64,000 nucleotides of DNA from Komagataeibacter rhaeticus. Its GTDB lineage: Bacteria > Pseudomonadota > Alphaproteobacteria > Acetobacterales > Acetobacteraceae. Location of the stretch: positions 1 through 64,000 of the forward strand of contig NZ_NKTZ01000011.1 in NCBI RefSeq assembly GCF_003207855.1, in the 5' to 3' direction. The position numbers and the translations under genes are program-made. The notes under the pieces are model-generated. The model was not told the origin of the DNA, did not search any database, and was given only the letters and a program-made list of their open reading frames with translations. Of the stretch, positions 8,718 to 17,636 are shown one piece after another (the first letter of the stretch is position 1; every line of letters starts with the position of its first letter).

Positions 8718-9521
8718 TCAGTCCGGTCCGGCCAGATAGGCGGTGTTGGCGGCGGTCAGGGCTTCCCAGTCCTGCCCCGCGGGGGTCAGGGCCCCCGGGG
8801 GCAGCAGCTGCCGCCATGCAAGCCCATGGGCTTCCATCAGGCGGCTGCGCAGCCAGCGCCATGTTGCTTTCTGCCTGGTGCCCCATGTCAGCAGGGTTAC
8901 CAGATCGGTATCATCCGTGCCGGTATAGTCCCACAGCAGCAGGCAGTGCCCCCCCGCGCTGCCGGGTGTGGGGTCACCCCGCCATGCGGGGGTATGGGTA
9001 TCCCATACGGGGGCAAGGGCATTGGCGGTGTCCGTCCACATATCCGCCGTGGCAAGCCGTACGCCAAGATAGGCGGCGGACAGGCCGGCAGTGATGTTGC
9101 GGATGCCGTTCAGGTCGTCCGCCTCTGCACTGCCCCATAATGGAAACAGGGTCTGGTCCGCCAGGGCGTAGCCGCTGCGCAGGGCGGTGGTCAGTATATC
9201 CACCTCGATCCCGCCATGATCGGTGGCGGGGTTGCCGGGCACGTAGCCTGTCGAACGGGCATAGAACCCCAGTGCATCGGTAGCCGTAACCGCGATCTGG
9301 TAGCCACCCAGGGCCGCTGTGGCGCGGATATGGTTGCCAATACCGGCGGCCGTACAGTCGCCTGCCATGTCATTGCCCAGCATGCGCGGGGCGGGATCGA
9401 TCTGGCTGCGCACCAGCCGGGTGGGGGCACGGCGGTCCATGAAGGCCCGCATGGTTGATGAAAGACGTGGCTGGCCGGTCCGGGTACGGGCCGGGCGGCA
9501 GCCAAGTTTACGCAGGGTCAT
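8718..9521 (-). CDS. Papain-like cysteine peptidase-like protein, unknown role
   Basis: 267 residues from the ATG at 9521, which has AGGAA six bases upstream; the open frame continues to 9710 but without a ribosome site. Two blocks suggest a C1-type fold: GNDMAGDCTAAGIGNHI with a Cys-helix start, and SAGGHCLLLWDYTG with the His-bearing strand, followed by TWGTRQK. The N-terminus reads MTLRKLG and lacks a signal peptide. Such Cys/His pairs occur in phage-associated and effector-like cysteine peptidases. The match is by motif only, and the cysteine could be structural. Confidence 0.55.
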   Translation of the reverse strand: MTLRKLGCRPARTRTGQPRLSSTMRAFMDRRAPTRLVRSQIDPAPRMLGNDMAGDCTAAGIGNHIRATAALGGYQIAVTATDALGFYARSTGYVPGNPATDHGGIEVDILTTALRSGYALADQTLFPLWGSAEADDLNGIRNITAGLSAAYLGVRLATADMWTDTANALAPVWDTHTPAWRGDPTPGSAGGHCLLLWDYTGTDDTDLVTLLTWGTRQKATWRWLRSRLMEAHGLAWRQLLPPGALTPAGQDWEALTAANTAYLAGPD

Positions 9522-10088
9522 GGTTCCTGATATCCGCGATGGGGGCGAAGCCGGGAGCCGTCGGACGGCGGGACTCATGCAGCCGGGCCGGACGGTACGG
9601 GTGCGGCATCCGTGGATGAGGCCAGGTCGTGCGCAGGCTCCCGCAGCCATGGGTTCATGAACGGTTTTGCCTGCACGCAGGACCGGCCTGCCGGGCCGGT
9701 TTGACTGCATTCAGGCGTTAACAGGGGCAGGATACCGGCCCCCCATGCAGGCGGCAAAGGAAACGGGACCGTCGGGGCCATGATCCAGCCCATGTGGCGG
9801 CGCGCGGGCCGGGGCAGGCGGGACGGCGCTATCCCACATGGTCCGGGAGCGCCATGACGGGATGGCGCGCGCGGGGAGGAAAGCCACGGGGCATGAATTT
9901 TATTTCACACGGTCCATATCAATACCATGTGTCTTCAGGTGCGGCCTGTGCTAGATTGTCAGGCGCAGGAAGCAGTACCCCCATCATGCAAGGCTGTTGA
10001 CAGCATATCGTGTTTTTTTTAAGGCAACCTCCCCGGTTCATGTTCCGGGTCCAGGAATTTTTCATGCCATCCATTGAAAGCGCAGGTC
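9522..10088. other. Gap with possible promoter
   Basis: No supportable gene. A TTGACA hexamer at 9997-10002 precedes a T run at 10013-10020, and CCCGG/CCGGG arms follow near 10031-10050. These could be a promoter and leader for the small membrane protein at 10089. Confidence 0.35.
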
Positions 10089-10253
10089 ATGGCGTTTGAG
10101 AGCATCGTTCTGTCAGATACGGTCCATCAGCACGATGACCGCCCCGTACGGTCCGGCACGCCCCCGCTGCGCAGTCCGGTCAGGGGCATCGTGTTCGGGC
10201 TTGCGCTCAGTGCGCCATTCTGGGCGCTTGTGGCCTTCCTGATCTTCCGCTAG
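10089..10253 (+). CDS. Small single-span membrane protein
   Basis: 54 residues, below the usual ORF cut-off. A charged, Pro/Arg-rich N-terminus is followed by one transmembrane helix, IVFGLALSAPFWALVAFLIF, and a terminal Arg. AGG lies 5 bases before the ATG. The amphipathic-to-hydrophobic layout and clean stop make it a plausible real tail-anchored mini-protein. No function can be given. Confidence 0.5.
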   Translation: MAFESIVLSDTVHQHDDRPVRSGTPPLRSPVRGIVFGLALSAPFWALVAFLIFR

Positions 10254-10487
10254 GGCGTCACGGCTGTTCCCACGCCCGGTGCGTAACCGGCATATCCATG
10301 TTTATGCAACGTTTTTCCCACCAAGGCGTTTCCGGCAAGGCATGGAAACGCCAGTCATGGGATTGGTGCCGCATGGTTACCGTTTGTAAAAAGCGGACAG
10401 ATGGCATGCCGGATCGTGTAGCATGGATCACGCCCCATCCTTCCGGTGGGAATGGGGTAGCCCCCAGCGTGGAGTAACAGGACAGAC
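10254..10487. other. Gap with hairpin
   Basis: No gene. Perfect arms GGCGTTTCC (10325-10333) and GGAAACGCC (10344-10352) enclose a 10-nt loop. This could end transcription of the small membrane protein, or lie in the leader of the next gene. Confidence 0.35.
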
Positions 10488-11129
10488 ATGGCCATTGATC
10501 GATTCAGTTCCGAACATATTTCTGCATCAAGGGTATGGAAACCCTGTCGGGGGACTGGATGGATGATGGCGGTACTGGCGCCACTTATGGGGCTGTCGGG
10601 CTGTGGTTACACGGATTCGCGTGCAGCCCACCGTGCCCAGATGACCATGATCGGCATTGACAGCCAGGACGTGCAGACATGTGTCGGCATTCCTGACAAG
10701 ATCAAGAAAATAAGCGATAATGTTCAGATATTCGAGTATTCGCGCACGCTCAATATCCCGTCCACCAACGATTCCGCCCTCTTTCCGCTCCAGTCTCTGG
10801 TGAACCTGACGGAAACCGCCCTGGGGGGCGCGGGCAAGACCTGCATTACCGATATCCGCTTTGAAAATGACAGGGTGACGGATGTTCATTACAGCGGCGA
10901 TGATGATGAAATCATCGGGACGGATGGCGTGTGTTCCATCGTCACGCGCGGCTGCGTGCGTCAGCCACTGGCGTCCATGAAACATGTCAGGAAAGGCCCC
11001 TTCGGCCCTGTCTCCGGCTTCTATTCGCCTAAAGCCACCCCGCGCCCGGCAACGGAACCCGTCCTGACCCCGACGGCGCCTGTCGTCCCTGCCGTCACCA
11101 CAACCCCTGCTACGCCTGCGGCGAAGTAG
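10488..11129 (+). CDS. Putative lipoprotein with Pro/Thr-rich tail
   Basis: 213 residues. After a polar leader a hydrophobic stretch (MMAVLAPLMGLSGC) ends in a lipobox-like LSGC, so lipidation near Cys39 is likely. The ATG used may be about 25 residues too early, since MMAVLAP would be a more standard start. The mature part contains two Cys pairs and the region GIDSQDVQTCVGIPDKIKKI, which recalls SmpA/OmlA-type outer membrane lipoproteins, though not strongly. The last 35 residues are Pro/Thr/Ala repeats, probably a peptidoglycan-spanning or flexible linker. Confidence 0.65.
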   Translation: MAIDRFSSEHISASRVWKPCRGTGWMMAVLAPLMGLSGCGYTDSRAAHRAQMTMIGIDSQDVQTCVGIPDKIKKISDNVQIFEYSRTLNIPSTNDSALFPLQSLVNLTETALGGAGKTCITDIRFENDRVTDVHYSGDDDEIIGTDGVCSIVTRGCVRQPLASMKHVRKGPFGPVSGFYSPKATPRPATEPVLTPTAPVVPAVTTTPATPAAK

Positions 11130-11249
11130 GCAGTGCACCACAGGTCGGAGGGCACAGGTCCGTCTCCCGCCTGCGTTTGTGTGGTGGACTGGCGGCCCCT
11201 TTGCTCCCGTCGCCTGACGGGGCAACGGGACCGGAGGGGCAGGGATGCC

Positions 11250-11501
11250 TTATTCGGCTGACTTGCGCCCGAATATGTAGCTTCCGATCGAGAAGGCAGC
11301 CAGAATGGCAAAGCCGAATACCTTGCAGTAGGTCGGAATCTTCTTTTCATGCAGGCGGACTTCACCCTTCAGCCCAGCCAGATGTTCAGCAATCTGCTTG
11401 TGCAGGTCCGCCTTGTGGCTATGCAGGGATTTTTCCACGCTCCTGGCAATTTCCTGAATGTCTTCAGGGCTGAGTTTGCGAAGGTTCTCGGCTGCGCTCA
11501 T
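11250..11501 (-). CDS. Small coiled-coil, C-terminal membrane-anchor protein
   Basis: 83 residues. Residues 1-55 are charged and helical with heptad character (LSPEDIQEIARSVEKSLHSH). One transmembrane helix follows near 60-77 (VFGFAILAAFSIGSYIF), then a short basic tail. No known family recognised. It sits between the lipoprotein and cardiolipin synthase genes. Confidence 0.6.
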   Translation of the reverse strand: MSAAENLRKLSPEDIQEIARSVEKSLHSHKADLHKQIAEHLAGLKGEVRLHEKKIPTYCKVFGFAILAAFSIGSYIFGRKSAE

Positions 11502-11608
11502 GATCCGGTTTCATCCTGTACGGTTGTGGTGCCCGCCCGCTCTGCCGGCCGGGCTTTGTCTCTTTAAGGTCGGTACAGGCCGGACCGTTTTCAAGGGATG
11601 GGATGCCC

Positions 11609-13054
11609 CTATAATACCGGCCCCACCATCGCCAGCACGTTGTTCCACAATACCCGGTAGGCGGGCCAGCGCAGGACATCCTCCAGCGTGACCGGGCGGG
11701 CGGCCTTGATATAGTCCTGCTGGCGGGTATGGATGGTGGCGGTAAAGGCTTCGTCCACAAGCAGGATGTTGTTTTCGAAATTCAGGTCGAAACTGCGCCT
11801 GTCCAGATTGGCCGAGCCGATCATGGTCATGTGCCCGTCCACCGTCAGCGCCTTGGTATGCAGCAGGCCGTGCGGGTATTCGTACAGGGTGACCCCGGCC
11901 TCCAGCAGTTCACGGTAGTAGCTGCGGCTGGCTCCCGCCACGATCCATGAATCATTGCGCAGGGGCACGGTCAGTGTCGTTTTCACGCCCCGCCGGGCGG
12001 CGGCGCACAGGGCGGCCTGTATGGGTTCGTCCGGCACGTAATAGGGGGTGGTGATGGTCAGTTCCCGCGCTGCCGCGTTCATGAGGGATACGAATACCTC
12101 CGGCATGGCCGCATAGCGCACGGCGGCACTTGTGCCGATGACCTGGGCCACGAATCCGGCGCCCTTTGGCATGGGGGCGTTGGTCAGCAGGGTGGTCAGG
12201 TCCTCGTCGGTATGGGCGGTCCAGTCGGTGGCGAAAAGATGCTGGTTCTGCAGTACGACCGGGCCTTCGAAGCGGGCGACCAGGTCAACCCACGGCGCGA
12301 AGCGGGCCTTGACGCGGAAGGCGGCATCGGCACAGTTCTGGCTGCCACAATAGGTGACGCGGCTGTCAATCACCACGATCTTGCGGTGATTGCGCATGTC
12401 GAACCGCCCGCGAAAGGGGCGTTGCAGCGGGTTGCCAATGGGCAGCGCGCGTACCAGCCGGACGCCCGCGGCCGCCATGTCGGCCCAGTGATGGCTGTGG
12501 ACCAGCCGGCGTGAACCCAGGTCATCGGCCATGACGCGGCAGGTGACACCGCGTGCCGCCGCGCGTTTCAGCGCCGCGATGACCTTCATGCCATTATTGT
12601 CGGCCAGCCAGATATAGAAACTGATATGCACATGCGCCCGTGCCGTATCGATGTCGGCCACCATTGCGTCAATGGCGGCATCGGAATCCGCCATCAGGCT
12701 GGCGCGGTTGCTGCCCATGGGCGGATAGCCACTGATCGACTGCCCCACCCGGAACAGCGGGGCAAGGCGCGGGTGCAGGCCAAAGTCCCGTTCGGCATCG
12801 ATCAGGGCATCGCCGGTCTTGCCGGGAATGGGCAGCTGCCGGATCGCACGGCGTATGCGCACCATGATATGGCGGTCGAGATGGGTTTCGCCCAGTAGCA
12901 GGTAGGCCAGCATGCCCACGATGGGCAGCGAGCCGATAATGGCCACCCACGCCACGCGGGAAGCAGGCTGCCGGTGCGGCCGCAGCAGGACCCGTATGAT
13001 GAACATGACCTGAAGACCGATGATGGCGGTTGCATCCACCCAACCCCATTGCAT
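11609..13054 (-). CDS. cls: Cardiolipin synthase (PLD superfamily)
   Basis: 481 residues from the ATG at 13054, which has GGGAG about 8 bases upstream; the open frame continues to 13174 without a better site. Two N-terminal transmembrane helices (residues about 8-52) precede two PLD domains. HKD motif 1, HRKIVVID...GSQN, is near 220, and motif 2, HTKALTVD...GSANLD, is near 395. This is the normal length and order of bacterial cardiolipin synthases, which condense phosphatidylglycerol into cardiolipin at the inner membrane. Both HKD motifs are intact. Confidence 0.9.
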   Translation of the reverse strand: MQWGWVDATAIIGLQVMFIIRVLLRPHRQPASRVAWVAIIGSLPIVGMLAYLLLGETHLDRHIMVRIRRAIRQLPIPGKTGDALIDAERDFGLHPRLAPLFRVGQSISGYPPMGSNRASLMADSDAAIDAMVADIDTARAHVHISFYIWLADNNGMKVIAALKRAAARGVTCRVMADDLGSRRLVHSHHWADMAAAGVRLVRALPIGNPLQRPFRGRFDMRNHRKIVVIDSRVTYCGSQNCADAAFRVKARFAPWVDLVARFEGPVVLQNQHLFATDWTAHTDEDLTTLLTNAPMPKGAGFVAQVIGTSAAVRYAAMPEVFVSLMNAAARELTITTPYYVPDEPIQAALCAAARRGVKTTLTVPLRNDSWIVAGASRSYYRELLEAGVTLYEYPHGLLHTKALTVDGHMTMIGSANLDRRSFDLNFENNILLVDEAFTATIHTRQQDYIKAARPVTLEDVLRWPAYRVLWNNVLAMVGPVL

Positions 13055-13103
13055 AGCCCGCTCCCGCATCCCGATTGCCTGGAAAGCGGGCAGCGTATCG
13101 CCT

Positions 13104-13134
13104 TGGGGCGGGGGCGACAACCGCTGCCGCCCCA
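13104..13134 (-). terminator. Hairpin between sulP and cls
   Basis: Arms TGGGGCGG and CCGCCCCA around a 15-nt loop, just past the stop of the SulP gene on the minus strand. There is no T run, so this may be a pause site and not a full terminator. Confidence 0.3.
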
Positions 13135-13145
13135 GGACTGCCCGC

Positions 13146-14873
13146 TTACGGTGCGGGCCTGCCTGGGGCCACATGGGCGGGGTCCGCCGTCATGACCGCA
13201 TGCACCGCCGCGATGGCGGTGTGAAGCTGGGCATGGATGTTATGCGTCCCCACCACGGGGGTAATGCGGTGGCGGTCCATGTCGGCGCGCAGATAGGGGC
13301 TGACGCGCCCGAAAATGACATGCGTGCCGTCCTGCCGCAGCGTGGTGAACAGGTCGCGCAGGTCACTGGCGGCGGAAAAATCGATATCGGTAATGGCGCT
13401 GGCGTCAATCACCAGGCAGGCCACCGGCGTGGGGGCGTGATCCACCAGCAGCCGTACATCGCGCCTGAAACGGGCGGAGTTGGCATAGAACAGGTCCGCG
13501 CAGAAACGGTAGACCACCAGCCCCGGTGCCGTTTCCTGCCCGGCCTGCACATCAAAGGGTTCCAGCAGGCCGGAATGCGGGTCATGGCGCAGGATCATGG
13601 TATGGGGTTCGTAACTGTGGCGCACATGCCGGAACAGCGAAAGCGCAATGGCCAGGAAAATGCCCTGTTCCACCCCGATGCCCACCACGGCGGCGGCCGT
13701 TATCAGCGCCAGGCCGTATTCACCGGGGCTTTCACGCCATATGGCGCGCAGTGCCCGCAGGTCGATCATGCCCAGCGCCACGGTAAAGACGATGGAGGCC
13801 AGCACGCAGCGTGGCAGGTACTGCAGGGGCCCGGTCAGGAACAGCAGTACCAGCATCGTCACCCCGGCAAAGGTTACCTGCGCCAGCTGGCTGCGCGCGC
13901 CCGCGCGCACCGCCATGGCGGTCTGGGTCGGGCTGCCATTGACGGTAAAGGTGCCACTCAGCCCCGCCACAGCATTGGCGGCACACAGGCCCAGTATGTC
14001 GGCATTGTCATTGATGGGGTCATGGAAGCGCAGGGCAAAGGCGCGGGAGGTGGCCGCGCTCTGCGCGATGATGACGAACACGCACGATGTGGCGACCGGC
14101 AGCAGCGCCAGCATGTCGTTCCACGCCACATAGGGCACGCGCAGGTGCGGCAGGCCGCTTTCGATCGGGCCGATGGTTGCAATCCCGTGGCGTGACAGGC
14201 CCAGCGCGGCACTGGCCACGATGGCGCCCACCACCATCGCAAGCGGCAGCGGCGCACGCGGTGCCAGCCGTTCGCCCGCCATGACTGCCCCCACCACGAT
14301 TACGGAAAGGAACAGGGTGGGCAGGCTGGCCTGTGGCAGATGGGCCAGGATCTGCGCCAGCTGCACCAGGGTATTATGCGCGCTGGCCGATACCCCCAGC
14401 ATGTCACGCAGCATGGCCAGCGCCACCTGTACCCCCACACCCGCCAGAAAGCCGACCAGTACCGTGCGGGAGAGGAAATCCGCCAGGAACCCGAGGCGGA
14501 ACAGGCGTGCCACCAGCAGGAAGGCGGCGCTGAGCAGGGCAACCATGCTGACCAGCGCCATGTAATAGGCGCTGCCCGGTGTGGCCATCTTTTCCAGCGC
14601 GCTGGAAAAGATGGCGGCGGTGGCGGAATCCGCCGCCACCACCAGATGCCGCGATGCCCCGAACCCTGCAAACGCCAGCAGCGGCAGCAGCACGGTATAC
14701 AGTCCCGTTACGGTGGGCATGGCGGCGATGCGGGTATAACCCAGCACCTGCGGAATGTTCATGGAAGCCAGCGAGAGGCCCGCTACGACATCACGCAGCC
14801 GTGCGCGCATTCCCCCCGGCAGGGTCTGTCCGACCCGTGTGCCCGATCCCGTGCCGTCCGCTTTTGTCTGCAT
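13146..14873 (-). CDS. SulP-family anion transporter with STAS domain
   Basis: About 575 residues from the ATG at 14873 (GGCAGG upstream); starts at 14915 or 14993 are possible. The SulP signature region is ASMNIPQVLGYTRIAAMPTVTGLY, followed by about 11 membrane spans and a NGSPTQTAMAVRAGARSQ loop. A cytoplasmic STAS domain lies at the C-terminus, with the conserved loop CLVIDASAITDIDFSA. The family exchanges sulfate, bicarbonate or dicarboxylates; the substrate is not decided by sequence here. No sulfate-assimilation or carbonic anhydrase gene is adjacent. Confidence 0.87.
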   Translation of the reverse strand: MQTKADGTGSGTRVGQTLPGGMRARLRDVVAGLSLASMNIPQVLGYTRIAAMPTVTGLYTVLLPLLAFAGFGASRHLVVAADSATAAIFSSALEKMATPGSAYYMALVSMVALLSAAFLLVARLFRLGFLADFLSRTVLVGFLAGVGVQVALAMLRDMLGVSASAHNTLVQLAQILAHLPQASLPTLFLSVIVVGAVMAGERLAPRAPLPLAMVVGAIVASAALGLSRHGIATIGPIESGLPHLRVPYVAWNDMLALLPVATSCVFVIIAQSAATSRAFALRFHDPINDNADILGLCAANAVAGLSGTFTVNGSPTQTAMAVRAGARSQLAQVTFAGVTMLVLLFLTGPLQYLPRCVLASIVFTVALGMIDLRALRAIWRESPGEYGLALITAAAVVGIGVEQGIFLAIALSLFRHVRHSYEPHTMILRHDPHSGLLEPFDVQAGQETAPGLVVYRFCADLFYANSARFRRDVRLLVDHAPTPVACLVIDASAITDIDFSAASDLRDLFTTLRQDGTHVIFGRVSPYLRADMDRHRITPVVGTHNIHAQLHTAIAAVHAVMTADPAHVAPGRPAP

Positions 14874-15025
14874 CGCGCCTGCCGCCACCCTTCCTGTTTC
14901 CTGCCGTCGGGCCATCGGGCATCTGGCCCGCAACGCCGGACATATCCGCAAACGCGCGGGCCATGGCAAGGGTGCGCACAGGATGCCGGCCATGCCCGGC
15001 CGCCGCGTACCCGTTCAGGCGGGTG

Positions 15026-15574
15026 TTACTGAAGGTGTGCGCTCTCGCCATCCATATTGTTCAGCAGGGCCTGCGTCAGCCCCTGATGCTTGCGGATCAG
15101 CCTGACATTGTCGGGATTGAGGGCGGGAATGTCCTTCCCCCGTGCCCCGGTGTCGTCCAGTCTTTCGGCCGTCATCTGGAACGCGGTGATGCCCATCACA
15201 AAGTCCCGTGCCGACAGGCCATACTGCTGCAGCAGTGGCTGGAGCTGCGGCATGGCTTCCGTGCGTCGTATCGTGGTGGCCAGCGTCATGTTTCTGGTCT
15301 GGGTGGGGGGAATGATATTGGCCATCCTGATCTGCCGGGTCAGGGGCAGCATGCGGGCAAAGAAATCCCTGGGGAGTCTGTACTGCGCCACGGCACGTAT
15401 GTCCTGCTGGACCGCTTCATGCACCGCGCGTTCAAGTTCGGCTTTCTGTTCCGCCGTGGGACCGTGCCGGGGGGCCTGCTGGTCAGCCTGCTGGGCGGTG
15501 GCAGGATGCAGGATACCAAGGGCGAGAACGCAGGCCATCGCCCCGATCAGGGCATGCAGGCGGGTAGGCGGCAT
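15026..15574 (-). CDS. Secreted helical protein of unknown function
   Basis: 182 residues from the ATG at 15574, chosen because GGAAT lies 8 bases upstream and it begins a clean signal peptide (MPPTRLHALIGAMACVLALG, cleavage after ATAQQ). The longer frame from 15616 only adds a polar leader. The mature protein is Gln/Arg-rich and predicted helical, with repeated R-x-M/L motifs. It has DUF4168-like features (small periplasmic, PDNVRLIRKHQ near the end), but I do not claim the family. Monocistronic. Confidence 0.65.
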   Translation of the reverse strand: MPPTRLHALIGAMACVLALGILHPATAQQADQQAPRHGPTAEQKAELERAVHEAVQQDIRAVAQYRLPRDFFARMLPLTRQIRMANIIPPTQTRNMTLATTIRRTEAMPQLQPLLQQYGLSARDFVMGITAFQMTAERLDDTGARGKDIPALNPDNVRLIRKHQGLTQALLNNMDGESAHLQ

Positions 15575-16357
15575 GGCAGGTGATTCCATCTGTCCTGTCT
15601 GGTCAGTCATAGCCATGGCGTAGTGCTGATGGCTTTCGTGACGATAGTGCGGGATGGGCCAGCCCAGTCAATATGGAAGGTACCGGTCCGCCGCGTGTTC
15701 AGGCCCGGGGTGCATCTCCGCCACAGGGTGATGAGGATGACCGCGAGCGGGCATGAAGTGACGGACCTTCTCGGGGCCGATTCCTGTCTCCGCCTGTACC
15801 GGACTGACCCAGGTCAGTTTCTACCCGTGTAATGCCGCGATCGACCGGCTGCGTGGCGCGGCCTGTGATCCGGGGGCGGATATCGCGCTGACGGGATGCG
15901 CGTCGCTGCGGGGCGGGCCCCATGGCGGGTGGGGCCATGATGCGGGCAATGGCAGTGCAGCGCGCATTGCGGCTGGGAGCGCCCTGTTCATGGGACAGGC
16001 CGGGCATGGGCCGGCAGGTGGTATCTGCCGGATATTCGGCGCAGGAAAGCAGTGCACTGGTAGAAAATAATGGAAATTTCCGGAAGGAACCTTGTTTTAT
16101 AAAGAGAAGTGGCATGGTAAGGCGGCCAGTAACAGGTTTGTTTTCCAGAAAATTTCCCATGATGACCGGATTTTTCTGGTACACGGCGTCCAGCAGGCGT
16201 CCGAATGTCCTGTTTGGTGATTCTGTCCCAGGGGATAGGCCAACTATACTGTGGAATATATCACGTTCACGTGATATGTGGGCGACATGTTGCCAGCCAG
16301 CCAGCCTGCTTCCTCCTTGTACCATTCCGTCATGCCGGGGATGCGTTGACCCCCGGC
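15575..16357. promoter_or_regulatory. Long divergent intergenic region
   Basis: About 780 bases between divergent genes. I see no supportable gene. A stretch near 15763-16052 reads without stops for about 95 codons but has no credible start. The part from 16060 to 16200 is AT-richer. A -10-like TATACT is at 16245-16250, just before the 20-bp palindrome described separately. Confidence 0.4.
16258..16277. promoter_or_regulatory. 20-bp palindromic operator candidate
   Basis: ATATCACGTTCACGTGATAT: two perfect 8-base arms (ATATCACG / CGTGATAT) around TTCA. It lies about 80 bases upstream of the preferred GTG start of the serine protease gene and just after a TATACT hexamer, the position expected for a repressor site. 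Confidence 0.5.
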
Positions 16358-17368
16358 GTGATCCTTCGCTACCTGTCGCAACGACCGTTTCTGGTGTGCC
16401 TGATGGCGGTGGGGACGTATGTGGCGGTCGTGACCACGGGGCACTGTCTGGGGCCTTTTGTCATTGCCCACAGGGACATGGCCCATCAAAGCGGTCCGGA
16501 TATCGTGGCGGATGAATCGTGTTTCGACGGGCAGCGCGTACCGGGGGCCGAGCGCGCGGCGCTGGATGCCGTCGTGTTCCTTTATGTTGAAGGCCCCGAT
16601 GGCAGGGGCGACAGGAGTGGTACGGGGACCATCATCCGCAACAGCCGCACGGCCGGGGGACATAACCGCATCCTGACGGTGCGGCATGTAGTACAGCATG
16701 CGCTGGAGACGCATGGCAGGATCCGTGTCATCGACCGGTATGGCAAATACCTGGGGGAGGCCAGACAGGACCCGGCCACCATCCTGTCCGGAAGCCGCCT
16801 TGCGCAGGAGGTGGATTCCGCCGTCGCCGGCATGAACGGGGATGGTGCGGTACTGCTTGATATGGTGGATGTCAGGAACTGGTATGATTCGATCAGGGGG
16901 CTGGAGATCGTGCCGGTGTACCGGGGCATCCTGACGGGGTGGTTTTCCGATCCCTCCGCCCTGATGCCGGGGGTATCGGGGGCGGCACTCCTCAATGACC
17001 GTAACCAGGTCATCGCGGTTGTGCAGGCGGCCGCGGGTGGCGGCCAGTACCCGCCTACGTTTCGCACGCAGCTGACGGTCCATAACATCCTGCGCTTCCT
17101 GAAACCCCATCAAGGGGAAGAGGAAACCGTACAGTCGGTCTCCTTCTATCATGGCGCCAATGGCTATTTCATGCCATTATCCGGCCCTGGCGTGCTGGAG
17201 ACCCTGCATCTGCAACCCGTCATGGCCGTGTCGGAAGGGGGGGAGAATGTCCATATCTTCGGATACCCGATGGACATGTGCATCGCCTATCACGGGCGGG
17301 TCTATCCCAAGGATTCCATGCCCCTGATGGGGATACCCAACAGGCTGCGCGTCCTGCTGGGTTTCTGA
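16358..17368 (+). CDS. Membrane-anchored trypsin-like serine protease
   Basis: 336 residues from a GTG at 16358. An ATG at 16205 is in frame, but the 51 residues it adds look non-coding and would run across the palindromic operator. An N-terminal transmembrane anchor (LVCLMAVGTYVAVVTTG) precedes a chymotrypsin-fold domain. The His is in ILTVRHVV, a candidate Asp is in EVDSAVAG, and the Ser is in MPGVSGAALL (the GxSG motif). The C-terminal 90 residues carry no known motif. It is probably a periplasm-facing protease or a degenerate relative. Substrate unknown. Confidence 0.68.
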   Translation: MILRYLSQRPFLVCLMAVGTYVAVVTTGHCLGPFVIAHRDMAHQSGPDIVADESCFDGQRVPGAERAALDAVVFLYVEGPDGRGDRSGTGTIIRNSRTAGGHNRILTVRHVVQHALETHGRIRVIDRYGKYLGEARQDPATILSGSRLAQEVDSAVAGMNGDGAVLLDMVDVRNWYDSIRGLEIVPVYRGILTGWFSDPSALMPGVSGAALLNDRNQVIAVVQAAAGGGQYPPTFRTQLTVHNILRFLKPHQGEEETVQSVSFYHGANGYFMPLSGPGVLETLHLQPVMAVSEGGENVHIFGYPMDMCIAYHGRVYPKDSMPLMGIPNRLRVLLGF

Positions 17369-17502
17369 CCGTGGCGCCGGCCCCGCCTGGGCACGGCCCC
17401 TGAACGCCACCCAAGCCCATGGATGTCCGAAAACTGGCAGTCATGCCTGATCATGGACTGTTGCCCCCCAAGGGGTATTTGAGGATGCTGTGTGGAGATT
17501 GA

Positions 17503-17579
17503 TGGCGGACTCGAAAGGATTCGAACCTTCGACCTTCGCCTTCGGAGGGCGACGCTCTATCCAGCTGAGCTACGAGTCC
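17503..17579 (-). tRNA. tRNA-Arg (anticodon CCG)
   Basis: A 77-nt cloverleaf on the minus strand: acceptor GGACTCG / CGAGTCC, D-arm GCTC/GAGC, anticodon loop CTCCGAA with CCG (plus positions 17543-17545), T-loop GGTTCGAATCC, encoded CCA. It reads CGG codons. Confidence 0.95.
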
Positions 17580-17636
17580 ACTTCCGCCTGCATACATCGG
17601 GACCGGGCTGAACGCCACCCCTCAAATCAGGAAAAA

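Noticed and set aside
13020-14195. 391-codon plus-strand frame opposite the SulP gene
   Set aside because: It is antisense to clear SulP and STAS motifs and has low-complexity Arg/Gly/Gln composition. It is a shadow frame.
15763-16052. Stop-free stretch with a protein-like reading (about 95 codons, several Cys and Gly)
   Set aside because: It has no start codon with a ribosome site, is preceded by a stop, and has no recognisable family. It could be a gene remnant but cannot be supported.
16205-16357. N-terminal extension of the serine protease from the ATG at 16205
   Set aside because: The added residues do not look like a protein start, and they span a -10-like hexamer and a perfect 20-bp palindrome.
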